Assembly (NCBI GenBank): GCA_964630835.1
Contig: CAZVZM010000095.1
Location: 1-6,173 of the forward strand
Length of the DNA: 6,173 nt
Origin: Halarsenatibacter sp964630835
GTDB taxonomy: Bacteria; Bacillota; Halanaerobiia; Halanaerobiales; Halarsenatibacteraceae
Direction of reading: 5' to 3'
The translations under genes were made by a program, and so were the position numbers. This document shows positions 1 through 6,172 of the stretch, piece by piece (position 1 is the first letter of the stretch; each line of letters opens with the position of its first letter). The notes beneath the pieces were generated by a model, which had not been told where the DNA came from, made no database searches, and saw only the letters and a program-made list of their open reading frames with translations.

Positions 1-60
1 ACATATTAACGCCGGAAAATGCATCAAAATCTGAATCCGCACATTGATTGCATTATAAAC

Positions 61-89
61 ATTATAACCTTCAGAGATTAAAAAAACAA
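61..89 (-). promoter_or_regulatory. Possible promoter reading left out of the window
   Basis: The minus strand shows TTGTTT (84-89) and, after a 17-nt spacer, a perfect TATAAT (61-66). A second TATAAT follows at 52-57. It could drive a gene lying to the left of the window in the same direction. The -35 is poor (three of six), and no start codon with a ribosome binding site is visible in the remaining bases. Confidence 0.3.
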
Positions 90-102
90 GTGCAGTCGGC
101 AC
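80..102 (-). terminator. Weak terminator-like hairpin plus T run downstream of the operon
   Basis: On the minus strand GTGC (99-102) and GCAC (90-93) can pair around a 5-nt loop, followed by TTG and seven consecutive T (80-86). It lies about 60 nt beyond the permease stop, where an operon terminator is expected. A 4-bp stem is short for an intrinsic terminator. The T run also overlaps the possible -35 described next, so the two readings compete. Confidence 0.3.
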
Positions 103-164
103 AGCAATGCATAAATAGGACTATTTCAGGAAGCCAGCAGTTTTTGAAAAAACCAACATCTCTC

Positions 165-1100
165 TCATTTTTCATTAACACTGGTTGCCGTTTTTTTGTT
201 TCCAGATTTGAGATCATAATAATTGGTTCCCCAAACCCCCAATATAATTAACAGGGCTCCCAGCCCCTGCAGCAAAAAGAATGGTTCGCCTCTTATAAAC
301 ACTCCGGCCAGAACAGATACAACCGTAGTTAAATTTGCAAATACCGCAGCCTGACTTGCGGGCAGGCGGGAAAGTGAATAATTCATCATAAAAAATGCAA
401 GAACTGAAGAAAGCCCCCCCAGATACAGAGCAGAAACAAGCACCCTTAAATTGAAAAAATGGCCCGTATAAGAGGAAATATTTCCTTCAAAGCGCAAAAA
501 TCCAATTAAATTAAAAAATATTGCTCCACAGTAGCACATAAAAAATGTTATTTCAGCAGGAGAATAATCCACTGATATTTTTCGCGAAATAATGTTGTAG
601 GCTCCTCCTGAACCTACAGCTCCCAGCAGCAAAAAAAGCCCTAAAATATGTGTTTCAGCCCCCAGCTCACCCTGGGCAACCATCACAATCGCAACTCCAA
701 TAACGGACAATGCTATAAATAACCTCTGTTTTTTGCCCGGTATTTCATTCAAAAATACTGCCCCAAGAACAGCCACAGCTACCGGTAAAAGAGAGATCAT
801 CAATCCCGCCTGTGAGGAGGTAGTAAAATCTATACCCAGTATCTCAAAAGTAAAATAAAGCACAGGCTGAAAAATAGATATAAATATAAGCGGAACCCAG
901 GATTTCGCCCTGAAATTTGTTTTGATTACCCCTGCTATCTTAAGCAGAGAAATAGAAACTGATGCCACAAAAAATCGAAAGCCAAGAAGATGAAAGGGAG
1001 CTACAGCTTCCAGAGCTTCTTTTGAAAATAAAAAAGAAAATCCAAATACAATGCTAAATGTTAGCCCTGCCAGATAGGGTTTATAATCTTCTTCGGTCAT
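165..1100 (-). CDS. EamA/DMT-superfamily permease with ten predicted membrane helices
   Basis: This 311-aa inner-membrane protein has two EamA repeats of five helices. Likely spans are about 8-27, 34-53, 67-89, 95-117, 125-142, 150-170, 181-202, 217-239, 246-267 and 273-293, ending in a Lys-rich cytoplasmic tail. The first repeat has FGFSFLFSKEAL (19-30) after helix 1 and NEIPGKKQ (118-125) before helix 5; the second has GEP (271-273) at the corresponding place. These are typical of the family, whose members mostly export metabolites or amino acids. Its start codon overlaps the methyltransferase stop by 4 nt, with AAGGA about 9 nt upstream, so it is the last gene of the operon. The substrate cannot be read from sequence. 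A role in exporting cysteine or a thiol is possible, given E. coli EamA (YdeD) and the thiol genes upstream, but unproved. Confidence 0.87.
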   Translation of the reverse strand: MTEEDYKPYLAGLTFSIVFGFSFLFSKEALEAVAPFHLLGFRFFVASVSISLLKIAGVIKTNFRAKSWVPLIFISIFQPVLYFTFEILGIDFTTSSQAGLMISLLPVAVAVLGAVFLNEIPGKKQRLFIALSVIGVAIVMVAQGELGAETHILGLFLLLGAVGSGGAYNIISRKISVDYSPAEITFFMCYCGAIFFNLIGFLRFEGNISSYTGHFFNLRVLVSALYLGGLSSVLAFFMMNYSLSRLPASQAAVFANLTTVVSVLAGVFIRGEPFFLLQGLGALLIILGVWGTNYYDLKSGNKKTATSVNEK

Positions 1101-2251
1101 TCTTCACCATCCTTATTTCCGGCCGGCGGCCAGGGGCCATAATACTGGTAATACTGGCATTCTAAACCACCGTTAAAAAGTTTCCTTCTTTTGCTGGCCT
1201 CTTCTCCAAATACCCGCTCAAAATTGTCATATGAAGTCAAAATATAGTAGGACCACGTATCCAGCGAGGAAAATTTTTCTCCCATTAATCTATATAATTC
1301 TTTAATTCTGGATTCTTTCATCCTTTCTCCATAGGGAGGATTGGAAATAATATATCCGTATTTGCGGTTTGTAGTAAACTCCTGCAGGGATCTTTGCTGA
1401 AAGTGTATTATATCCTCCACCCCAGCCCGGCGGGAGTTATGAATTGCTTTTTTAATTTGAGTGGAGCTCTGATCATAGCCAGCAATTAGTCTGGGTTCCA
1501 CTTCATCCTCTATGCGTTCTTCTGTTTCACTGCGGGCTTTCTGCCAGCAATTTTCCTTCCATAACTCCCAGTTTTCTCCGGCAAAGCTTCTTCCCCGCCC
1601 GGGAGGTATTCTTTGGGCCATCATAGCTGCTTCGATGGGAATTGTTCCGGAACCGCATAGAGGATCGATTAAAATCCTATCCTTATCCCAGCGGCTTAAA
1701 TAAATCATGGCTGCAGCAATGGTTTCCTGCAGGGGAGCTTTACCGGCCTCCTGCCTGTAGCCCCGCTTATGAAGGCCTTCACCGCTGCTGTCAAGAGAAA
1801 GAGTAACTTTGTCTTTAAGCAGAGAAAAATAAACAGGATATTTGCTTCCACTTTCAGGCAGCCTTCTTTGTCCGTGTCTTTTCTGCATGCTGTCGACAAT
1901 AGCCTTTTTTATTATCGACTGACATGAGGGAACACTGTGCAGTTGGGATTTAACAGACTTTCCTCTAACAGGTATCTCGGCTTCCCATGGCAGCACATCA
2001 GGCCATGGAAACTCTTTTGTTTTATCATACAGCTCGTCAAAATCTCTGGCCTGAAATTCCGTTAATTTAAGATATACCCTTTCTGCCGAGCGCAGAAGAA
2101 GATTGCAGAGTGCTAAGTCCTTACCAGTTCCTTCTATCTCTATGCGTCCATTTTTTACTCCGATTATATCATAATTTAATCTCCGCAGCTCCCTTTTAAC
2201 TACAGATTCGACTCCAAAAGTAGTGGAAATTATTATAGAATGGTTCTGCAA
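1097..2251 (-). CDS. ypsC: THUMP-domain class I SAM-dependent 23S rRNA guanine-N2 methyltransferase (YpsC/RlmL N-half type)
   Basis: The predicted product (384 aa from the TTG start) transfers a methyl group from S-adenosylmethionine to a guanine N2 in RNA, most likely 23S rRNA by analogy with the N-terminal half of E. coli RlmL. The N-terminal region opens with the family-typical STTFGVESVVKREL (9-22) and continues into a THUMP RNA-binding domain to about residue 155. GLHKRGYR (159-166) is followed by the Rossmann methyltransferase: motif I DPLCGSGT (196-203) and the catalytic SNPPYGERM (303-311), as in N2-guanine enzymes. The length agrees with stand-alone Firmicute YpsC proteins; the RlmK half found in E. 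coli is absent. It begins 45 nt after pncA and overlaps the permease gene by 4 nt (ATGA). The target base is inferred from the family only. Confidence 0.88.
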   Translation of the reverse strand: MQNHSIIISTTFGVESVVKRELRRLNYDIIGVKNGRIEIEGTGKDLALCNLLLRSAERVYLKLTEFQARDFDELYDKTKEFPWPDVLPWEAEIPVRGKSVKSQLHSVPSCQSIIKKAIVDSMQKRHGQRRLPESGSKYPVYFSLLKDKVTLSLDSSGEGLHKRGYRQEAGKAPLQETIAAAMIYLSRWDKDRILIDPLCGSGTIPIEAAMMAQRIPPGRGRSFAGENWELWKENCWQKARSETEERIEDEVEPRLIAGYDQSSTQIKKAIHNSRRAGVEDIIHFQQRSLQEFTTNRKYGYIISNPPYGERMKESRIKELYRLMGEKFSSLDTWSYYILTSYDNFERVFGEEASKRRKLFNGGLECQYYQYYGPWPPAGNKDGEE

Positions 2252-2258
2252 ATTATTT

Positions 2259-2264
2259 CCTCCC
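2259..2264 (-). promoter_or_regulatory. Ribosome binding site that fixes a TTG start for the methyltransferase
   Basis: The minus strand reads GGGAGG, then 7 nt (AAATAAT), then TTG at 2251. An in-frame ATG eight codons earlier (2275) has no purine-rich site ahead of it (TTGGGTTTGAA), and its first codons would contain this ribosome binding site. The TTG start is therefore preferred, and it gives an N terminus like those of family members. Confidence 0.7.
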
Positions 2265-2296
2265 TGTAACCACATTTCAAACCCAATAATTGTGCA

Positions 2297-2905
2297 TCAG
2301 ATAATTTTTATTCCTCTGTTTTCCATATCAGATAGTGCCTCTTCAACATCCCCCGGACTGGCATTTACCCCTTTACTGGCCCTCTCAATCAAATTAACAT
2401 TTAGCCCGTATTGCCTGGCATCGAGAGCTGTATAGTATACGCAGACATCAAGAGCAAGCCCCACCAGATCAATGGTTTTTACATTTACACCTGACAGCAG
2501 ATCCGCCAGTCCCAGATCTCTTCCATCGTTGTCCCTGAAAGCAGAATAACTATCAACTTCTGGAAGCTGTCCTTTTCTAATAATAACATCGAATTTATCC
2601 GTATCAATGTCGCTGTGAAAGTCAGCACCTTCGGTACCCTGTCGGCAATGAACAGGCCACAAAACCGAGCCGATTCCCTCCTTTTCTCCCTCATAAGAAG
2701 AAAAAGGTTCTTTGCCATGATTTTTTGCAAAGCTCAGATGTTCAGGAGGGTGCCAGTCCTGAGAAGCCACTGTTATTCTGTATTCATCTCTGTATAAAAG
2801 TTCATAAATATGATCATTAATTTCACTGGCATCGGGAACGGGCAGCGCCCCTTCTTCATAGAAATCATTCTGCAGATCAACACAGATTAAAGCTTTTTCA
2901 GACAT
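2297..2905 (-). CDS. pncA: Nicotinamidase (isochorismatase-like hydrolase)
   Basis: The enzyme deamidates nicotinamide to nicotinate and ammonia, feeding the Preiss-Handler route of NAD salvage. The 202-aa sequence shows the catalytic triad Asp10 (CVDLQNDF, 8-15), Lys111 (RKGQ) and Cys155 (ALDVCVYYTALDA, 151-163). It also has the metal ligands Asp50, His52 (SQDWHPPEHLSF, 48-59) and His86 (WPVHCRQGTEGA, 83-94). The WPVHC and DWHPPxHxSF blocks are specific to nicotinamidases within the wider isochorismatase superfamily, which makes the assignment firm. The protein is notably acidic. Its gene starts 26 nt after the acylphosphatase stop, with a GGGGGTG-type ribosome binding site upstream, and is followed after 45 nt by the methyltransferase gene. 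Confidence 0.92.
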   Translation of the reverse strand: MSEKALICVDLQNDFYEEGALPVPDASEINDHIYELLYRDEYRITVASQDWHPPEHLSFAKNHGKEPFSSYEGEKEGIGSVLWPVHCRQGTEGADFHSDIDTDKFDVIIRKGQLPEVDSYSAFRDNDGRDLGLADLLSGVNVKTIDLVGLALDVCVYYTALDARQYGLNVNLIERASKGVNASPGDVEEALSDMENRGIKII

Positions 2906-2931
2906 TAATACACCCCCTGGTATTCAAAACC

Positions 2932-3210
2932 TCAATATTTAATCTGAAAGTCCTTTTCTGCTGGTGGCCTATCATGATCGGATACTTCAATCTCATCCAC
3001 CTGAGCCAGAGAGGGTCCAGTTTCCATGCTGCTGACAAGTTCATCCACATCCTCTTCATCACCGTAAATAAGCGCTTCAACTCTTCCATCGGGTAAATTT
3101 TTTACCCAGCCTGCAACGCCAAGCCTCTTAGCATTTCTGCGTACGAATGCTCTAAAACCCACTCCCTGTACTCTTCCAGAAAGATAAACATGACGGCATA
3201 CCTTACTCAT
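2932..3210 (-). CDS. acyP: Acylphosphatase
   Basis: This small cytoplasmic enzyme hydrolyses acyl-phosphates to a carboxylate and phosphate. At 92 aa it has the standard family length and both signatures: SGRVQGVGFR (11-20), with the phosphate-binding loop and catalytic Arg20, and GWVKNLPDGRVE (34-45), with catalytic Asn38. The start overlaps the end of the ATP-grasp gene by 8 nt, and a very strong ribosome binding site precedes it. Nothing is missing or unusual in the domain. Acylphosphatases are often placed in unrelated operons, so its position beside a ligase that works through an acyl-phosphate may be meaningful or incidental. Confidence 0.93.
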   Translation of the reverse strand: MSKVCRHVYLSGRVQGVGFRAFVRRNAKRLGVAGWVKNLPDGRVEALIYGDEEDVDELVSSMETGPSLAQVDEIEVSDHDRPPAEKDFQIKY

Positions 3211-4594
3211 ATTTTACCTCCTCAATTAAATCTTTACAGGCGGTTTGAGCGGGAGAAGTCACAAAACATGGGACTGTCACACATTCATATTCAGAGCTTA
3301 TTATATCATATCTTCCTGCCCGATTATAAAGTCCCTGCAAATTTCCATCATACATGTAAAAACCAAGAGTGTAGTTATAGGCCCTGTATTCTGGTTTTTC
3401 ATCGGAGCTTTCCGGCAGCGTAAAGAGATCGATAGTGCGGGGCTGGCAGAATTCCTGCAATAGATAATTTTTTGCCGAACATTTTTTCACAGCACCCATC
3501 CATTCATCTTCATTCAGATTTTTCCCCTGCCTGATTCCTTTGCCATCAAACTTATCACAGGGTTTTAAAATAAACTTTTCTCTATTTTCAATGATCTTCC
3601 GGTCCTCTGCATGTTCATGTTTTAGCAATTCCGTGGAAAGAATGTGTCGGTTTAAGAATTTCTTTTCCTTCGAATCTAAAAAATCCAGATTTTCCGGCTG
3701 CGCAAGCATGTGAAAGATTGCCTTGTTGTGAATAATTTGTGAGCGAAAGCTTCCGCAAAGACAAATATCGCCAGCTCTGTAGCCTTTAAACAAAGGAGTT
3801 ATTTCAGAAAAATTTTCAAATAAACGGGCTGTAGTTGCCCGGCGGTATATTAAATCAATTACTCTGTTCTTATATTTGAGTGTGCTCCCGTCATATTTGA
3901 GTTCACGGGGATCGACAATACAGGCCTCAAGCCCTCGATTTTCCATATATTTCTTAAAAACTTCAAATTCACTCAATACTCCATCTGATTTAAAGTCCAT
4001 AATACCTATGCTGGGATTAACCCGTTTTTTACCCGAAAACTCTCTATATTTTTCCAGTATAGTATTAATCCAGCTGTTAAACAGCTCGAAGCCATAAAAT
4101 GAAATTCCCTCTTCTTTTCTTAATAAAGCAGCAGCTCTGCTTCCGGCCAAAATATTCTGCATAACACGAACTTCATTCATAGCCGAAGTGCCATCAGAAT
4201 TTAATTCACAAAACTTAATCTCCCCATTTTTATCAAGCAAAATATCAAAACGAGCTACAGGAAAATAACCCGAATATCCCGGGTCAATAAGTATATATTT
4301 TTCCATCTTTTCCGAATAAGGAAAAAGCCGGCGAAAATGAGAGTCCATGAGGTATCGCTCTGTAATTTTCTTTAATATTTCAACAAAAAATTCGGTAAAA
4401 TCCTTAAAATAACTCCAGTCCTTACTGGTTACCATAAAGGGAGTATATACAAAATTGACAGGTTCACCGTGATACCTGACTGAACTTTCCAGAAGGGCAG
4501 GCCAGAGCTCCTGTCGAAATTCCCTGGCATAATCCCGGGGAGAAGCTTCCTGAATGATGCGAAATTTCTTAGCGTAGTATTCCGCAAATTCCAT
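3203..4594 (-). CDS. Circularly permuted ATP-grasp ligase, glutathionylspermidine-synthase-like
   Basis: This 463-aa protein resembles the synthetase domain of glutathionylspermidine synthase and related permuted ATP-grasp ligases, which activate a carboxylate as an acyl-phosphate and couple it to an amine. Visible landmarks are a substrate/metal region with ARFDILL (114-120) and the acidic FCELNSDGTSAMNE block (128-141); a pre-ATP-grasp-like segment with SEFEVFKKYMENRG (208-221) and VIDLIYRR (245-252); then the nucleotide-binding half with KFILKPCDKFDGKGIRQG (340-357) and YLLQEF (377-382). The usual GspS ENDTP-like motif appears as ELNSDGTS. There is no N-terminal amidase domain as in the bifunctional E. 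coli enzyme. AGGGGAG stands 9 nt before the ATG, which is 2 nt after the gshA stop, so the two are probably co-translated. I infer that it acts on gamma-glutamylcysteine or a derivative; the acceptor (glycine, another amino acid, a polyamine) is unknown. It may simply be an alternative glutathione synthetase. Confidence 0.75.
   Translation of the reverse strand: MEFAEYYAKKFRIIQEASPRDYAREFRQELWPALLESSVRYHGEPVNFVYTPFMVTSKDWSYFKDFTEFFVEILKKITERYLMDSHFRRLFPYSEKMEKYILIDPGYSGYFPVARFDILLDKNGEIKFCELNSDGTSAMNEVRVMQNILAGSRAAALLRKEEGISFYGFELFNSWINTILEKYREFSGKKRVNPSIGIMDFKSDGVLSEFEVFKKYMENRGLEACIVDPRELKYDGSTLKYKNRVIDLIYRRATTARLFENFSEITPLFKGYRAGDICLCGSFRSQIIHNKAIFHMLAQPENLDFLDSKEKKFLNRHILSTELLKHEHAEDRKIIENREKFILKPCDKFDGKGIRQGKNLNEDEWMGAVKKCSAKNYLLQEFCQPRTIDLFTLPESSDEKPEYRAYNYTLGFYMYDGNLQGLYNRAGRYDIISSEYECVTVPCFVTSPAQTACKDLIEEVKYE
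3216..3223 (-). promoter_or_regulatory. Near-perfect ribosome binding site for the acylphosphatase gene
   Basis: The minus strand reads GAGGAGGT, 5 nt before the ATG at 3210. The site lies within the last codons of the ATP-grasp gene. It is the strongest Shine-Dalgarno sequence in the window and suggests high translation of this small enzyme despite its internal place in the operon. Confidence 0.7.
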
Positions 4595-4596
4595 TG

Positions 4597-5943
4597 TTAT
4601 ATTCTCCCCTGCAAAAGCTGATTGATATTACTGTAATTCAGAAAGGATAAAGAATTACGTCTCTCCTTCCGAAACTCATCCAGTTTGATATCAGCTGCTC
4701 TGCGAGGGGGTTTATAGGCATTGAAAAATTCCCGCAGATAATTTAAATACTTAATTTCTCCACCGGCAAGACCTCTTTCGGCCATATTAAACAGATCATC
4801 CCCCCACTCTTTAAGTGTTTTCCCTCCGGAATAGGTTATGTATATACCCTGATGGGGAAGACCGGCAAGACACTCTCTCAGGGCGGAAGGAGAAATATTT
4901 CTGGCCAGACCAGCAATTCTATCCAGATTCCTCTGAAAATAAAGCAGCCCCTTTAAAAGAGCAATATACCCCAGAGAACATTGGAAGGGCAGAGCATCAG
5001 CCATTCTTATTTCAATGTATCTTTTAGCTCTAATATCAGTGAATGACATGGTCAACATGTGATCAAGTAGTTCTGAGCACAATTCTCTGTTCTTTGAGAT
5101 TTCAGCAAACGTAGCATCGCCTGTATATCGAGAATGATCTATGGGATCAAAAATTGCCGGCATATCTGCAATATAAGCAGCGTAATCCTCATACGAATAT
5201 CCTCTTTCGAGCACTCCTGGAGGCAGCCCACAGCGATCACTATCACACTGCTGCCAGATCTGTGAGCGTATAGACCATGACCTGGTCGGTTCCCCCTCAA
5301 AGAATGGTGCATTATCAAAAAGAGCATAAATTATAGGAACCAGCCAGGCTGCTGCAGCAAATTTGTCTGCAAAATCCTTTTCATCACTGAAGTCCAGGCT
5401 AACCTGTAAGGATGCAGTCCCCTTCATCATATTATGTGCAAGAGCTCCCCGCTTCTCGAAATGATTGTACATGTGTTCATATCTCTTTTTGGGAAGCAAC
5501 GGTAGAGAGGAAATTCTGCTGACCGGTTGATACCCAAGACTTATCAGGCTATAATCGTGTTTTTCCACAATGGGCAAAATGTCCCGGCAGTAGGAAAAAA
5601 ATGTCTCCTTTACTTCTGAAAGACTATCTGCGGGCGCAAAACTAAATTCCAGCTGCCCCCCTGGTTCTAAATTGATTCTATTTTCTCCCCGGGCCAGACA
5701 GGTTATATATCCGTCTTCTTTCTCTACTTCCCTCCAGCCAGTATCAACAAGCTTTTTCAATATATAGTTTATGCCTTTATCTTCGAAATAGGTTACGGCC
5801 TCTCCGCTGGAATTTTTTACTATGAAAAATTCCATTTCCACCCCAAGCAGATAATTTTCCGGTGAGGTTTCACCCTTCTCAATAAATTCCGTCAGACTGG
5901 ATATTAATGTTTTTCTGACTTTATTCTCTATTTTTTCACTCAT
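4597..5943 (-). CDS. gshA: Glutamate-cysteine ligase, plant/proteobacterial (GCS2) type
   Basis: The product (448 aa) should join L-glutamate and L-cysteine through the glutamate gamma-carboxyl, using ATP, to give gamma-glutamylcysteine in the cytoplasm. Family landmarks run in order: GVEMEFF (34-40, the metal/substrate-binding glutamates), NLEPGGQLEFS (91-101), a GYQP segment followed by PKKRYEHM (137-158), KGTASLQVSLDF (174-185), NAPFFEGEP (211-219), SIRSQIW (224-230) and RAKRYIEIRMAD (305-316). This pattern follows the plant and alphaproteobacterial ligases, not the E. coli GshA or GshF class, and the length fits. Mycobacterial EgtA (ergothioneine pathway) and YbdK-type carboxylate-amine ligases share the fold. 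The EPGGQ and NxPFxEG motifs favour a true GCL, but the exact amino acid acceptor is not proved. It is first in the operon, and its stop is 2 nt before the ATP-grasp ligase gene. An ATG at 5943 is chosen over a TTG at 5949 because of ribosome-binding-site spacing. Confidence 0.88.
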   Translation of the reverse strand: MSEKIENKVRKTLISSLTEFIEKGETSPENYLLGVEMEFFIVKNSSGEAVTYFEDKGINYILKKLVDTGWREVEKEDGYITCLARGENRINLEPGGQLEFSFAPADSLSEVKETFFSYCRDILPIVEKHDYSLISLGYQPVSRISSLPLLPKKRYEHMYNHFEKRGALAHNMMKGTASLQVSLDFSDEKDFADKFAAAAWLVPIIYALFDNAPFFEGEPTRSWSIRSQIWQQCDSDRCGLPPGVLERGYSYEDYAAYIADMPAIFDPIDHSRYTGDATFAEISKNRELCSELLDHMLTMSFTDIRAKRYIEIRMADALPFQCSLGYIALLKGLLYFQRNLDRIAGLARNISPSALRECLAGLPHQGIYITYSGGKTLKEWGDDLFNMAERGLAGGEIKYLNYLREFFNAYKPPRRAADIKLDEFRKERRNSLSFLNYSNINQLLQGRI

Positions 5944-5949
5944 ATGCAA

Positions 5950-5956
5950 TCCCTTT
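5950..5956 (-). promoter_or_regulatory. Ribosome binding site that fixes the gshA start
   Basis: The minus strand reads AAAGGGA here, followed by 6 nt (TTGCAT) and then ATG at 5943. A TTG two codons earlier (5949) directly abuts this Shine-Dalgarno sequence with no spacer, so it cannot be the start used with it. The ATG at 5943 is therefore preferred. Confidence 0.75.
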
Positions 5957-5994
5957 CAATATATATTTAAGCAATGCAGTGCAGGCTCCTTATT

Positions 5995-6023
5995 ATTATA
6001 TAAATATTATGGTCAGTTTTAAA
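5995..6023 (-). promoter_or_regulatory. Predicted sigma-A-type promoter of the thiol operon
   Basis: On the minus strand a perfect TATAAT -10 (5995-6000) sits 17 nt downstream of TTTAAA (6018-6023), which matches four of six bases of the TTGACA consensus. Transcription would begin near 5988 and give a leader of roughly 45 nt before the gshA ATG at 5943. It is the best promoter candidate upstream of the six tightly spaced genes, but the surrounding sequence is AT-rich, so TATAAT-like words are common. Confidence 0.5.
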
Positions 6024-6046
6024 GTATTTTAAAAAATAACTTTAAA
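6018..6046. promoter_or_regulatory. Long AT-rich palindrome overlapping the operon -35, possible operator
   Basis: The plus strand carries TTTAAAGT-ATTTT at 6018-6030, a 2-nt centre, then AAAAT-A-ACTTTAAA at 6033-6046. This is a 13-bp inverted repeat with a single extra A in the right arm; its outermost 8 bp (TTTAAAGT/ACTTTAAA) are perfect. The left arm covers the proposed -35 hexamer (6018-6023), where a bound repressor would block polymerase. It does not match a Fur, PerR or LexA box that I recognise. Such low-complexity AT palindromes can also arise by chance, so the operator role is inferred from symmetry and position only. Confidence 0.4.
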
Positions 6047-6059
6047 TTATTTCGCCGAA

Positions 6060-6093
6060 AACCAGTATAATAAATGCTAATATTTAATTGGTT
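6060..6093 (-). repeat. Imperfect AT-rich inverted repeat after the Cys-rich tail, possible weak terminator
   Basis: On the minus strand an AACCA arm (6089-6093) pairs with TGGTT (6060-6064), and an inner TAAAT/ATTTA pair can extend the hairpin. The outer GAA/TTC bases can add three pairs across a bulged G. A short T run (TTTT) follows. It lies 28 nt or more downstream of the tentative stop at 6122, so it could end that upstream transcript. The stem is AT-rich and interrupted, which makes it a poor intrinsic terminator. Confidence 0.25.
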
Positions 6094-6121
6094 CTTCTCC
6101 ACATCAGTTGTTGCATCTTGT

Positions 6122-6172
6122 TTAAGAAGACTTACATTTAGGATATTTGCTGCAGGCTCCGGTTTGACACCT
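6122..6172 (-). CDS. C-terminal fragment of an unidentified Cys-rich (zinc-ribbon-like) protein, cut by the window edge
   Basis: One minus-strand frame enters from the right edge and ends at a TAA at 6122-6124 after 16 codons, reading RCQTGACSKYPKCKSS. The CSKYPKC stretch resembles the second half of the C4 zinc ribbon at the C terminus of bacterial topoisomerase I and related proteins, where a CSxYPxCK pattern is common. Three cysteines in 16 residues is unlike random translation. The other two minus frames are less protein-like, although one stays open for about 50 codons from the edge. The gene would run in the same direction as the thiol operon and end about 100 nt before its promoter. 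Too little is visible to name the protein; the frame choice itself is uncertain. Confidence 0.35.
   Translation of the reverse strand, partial: RCQTGACSKYPKCKSS

Noticed and set aside
48..251. Plus-strand open frame at the left edge
   Set aside because: It runs antisense into the end of the permease gene, has no ribosome binding site and has a low-complexity product unlike a known protein.
1512..1703. Plus-strand open frame inside the methyltransferase gene
   Set aside because: It lies wholly antisense to a well-supported coding region and has no recognisable domain.
3190..3463. Plus-strand open frames opposite the ATP-grasp/acylphosphatase junction
   Set aside because: Two short frames overlap each other and two real genes; their products are not protein-like.
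5905..5964. Possible 12-codon leader peptide starting at a TTG upstream of gshA (near 5964) and overlapping its start
   Set aside because: The AAGGAG ahead of it is 11 nt away, the start is a TTG, and the peptide shows no regulatory codon run such as consecutive Cys codons; it is more likely chance.
6021..6171. A second minus-strand frame open for about 50 codons from the right edge
   Set aside because: It runs through the promoter and palindrome, and its end is Asn/Lys/Phe-rich as expected for translated AT-rich intergenic DNA.
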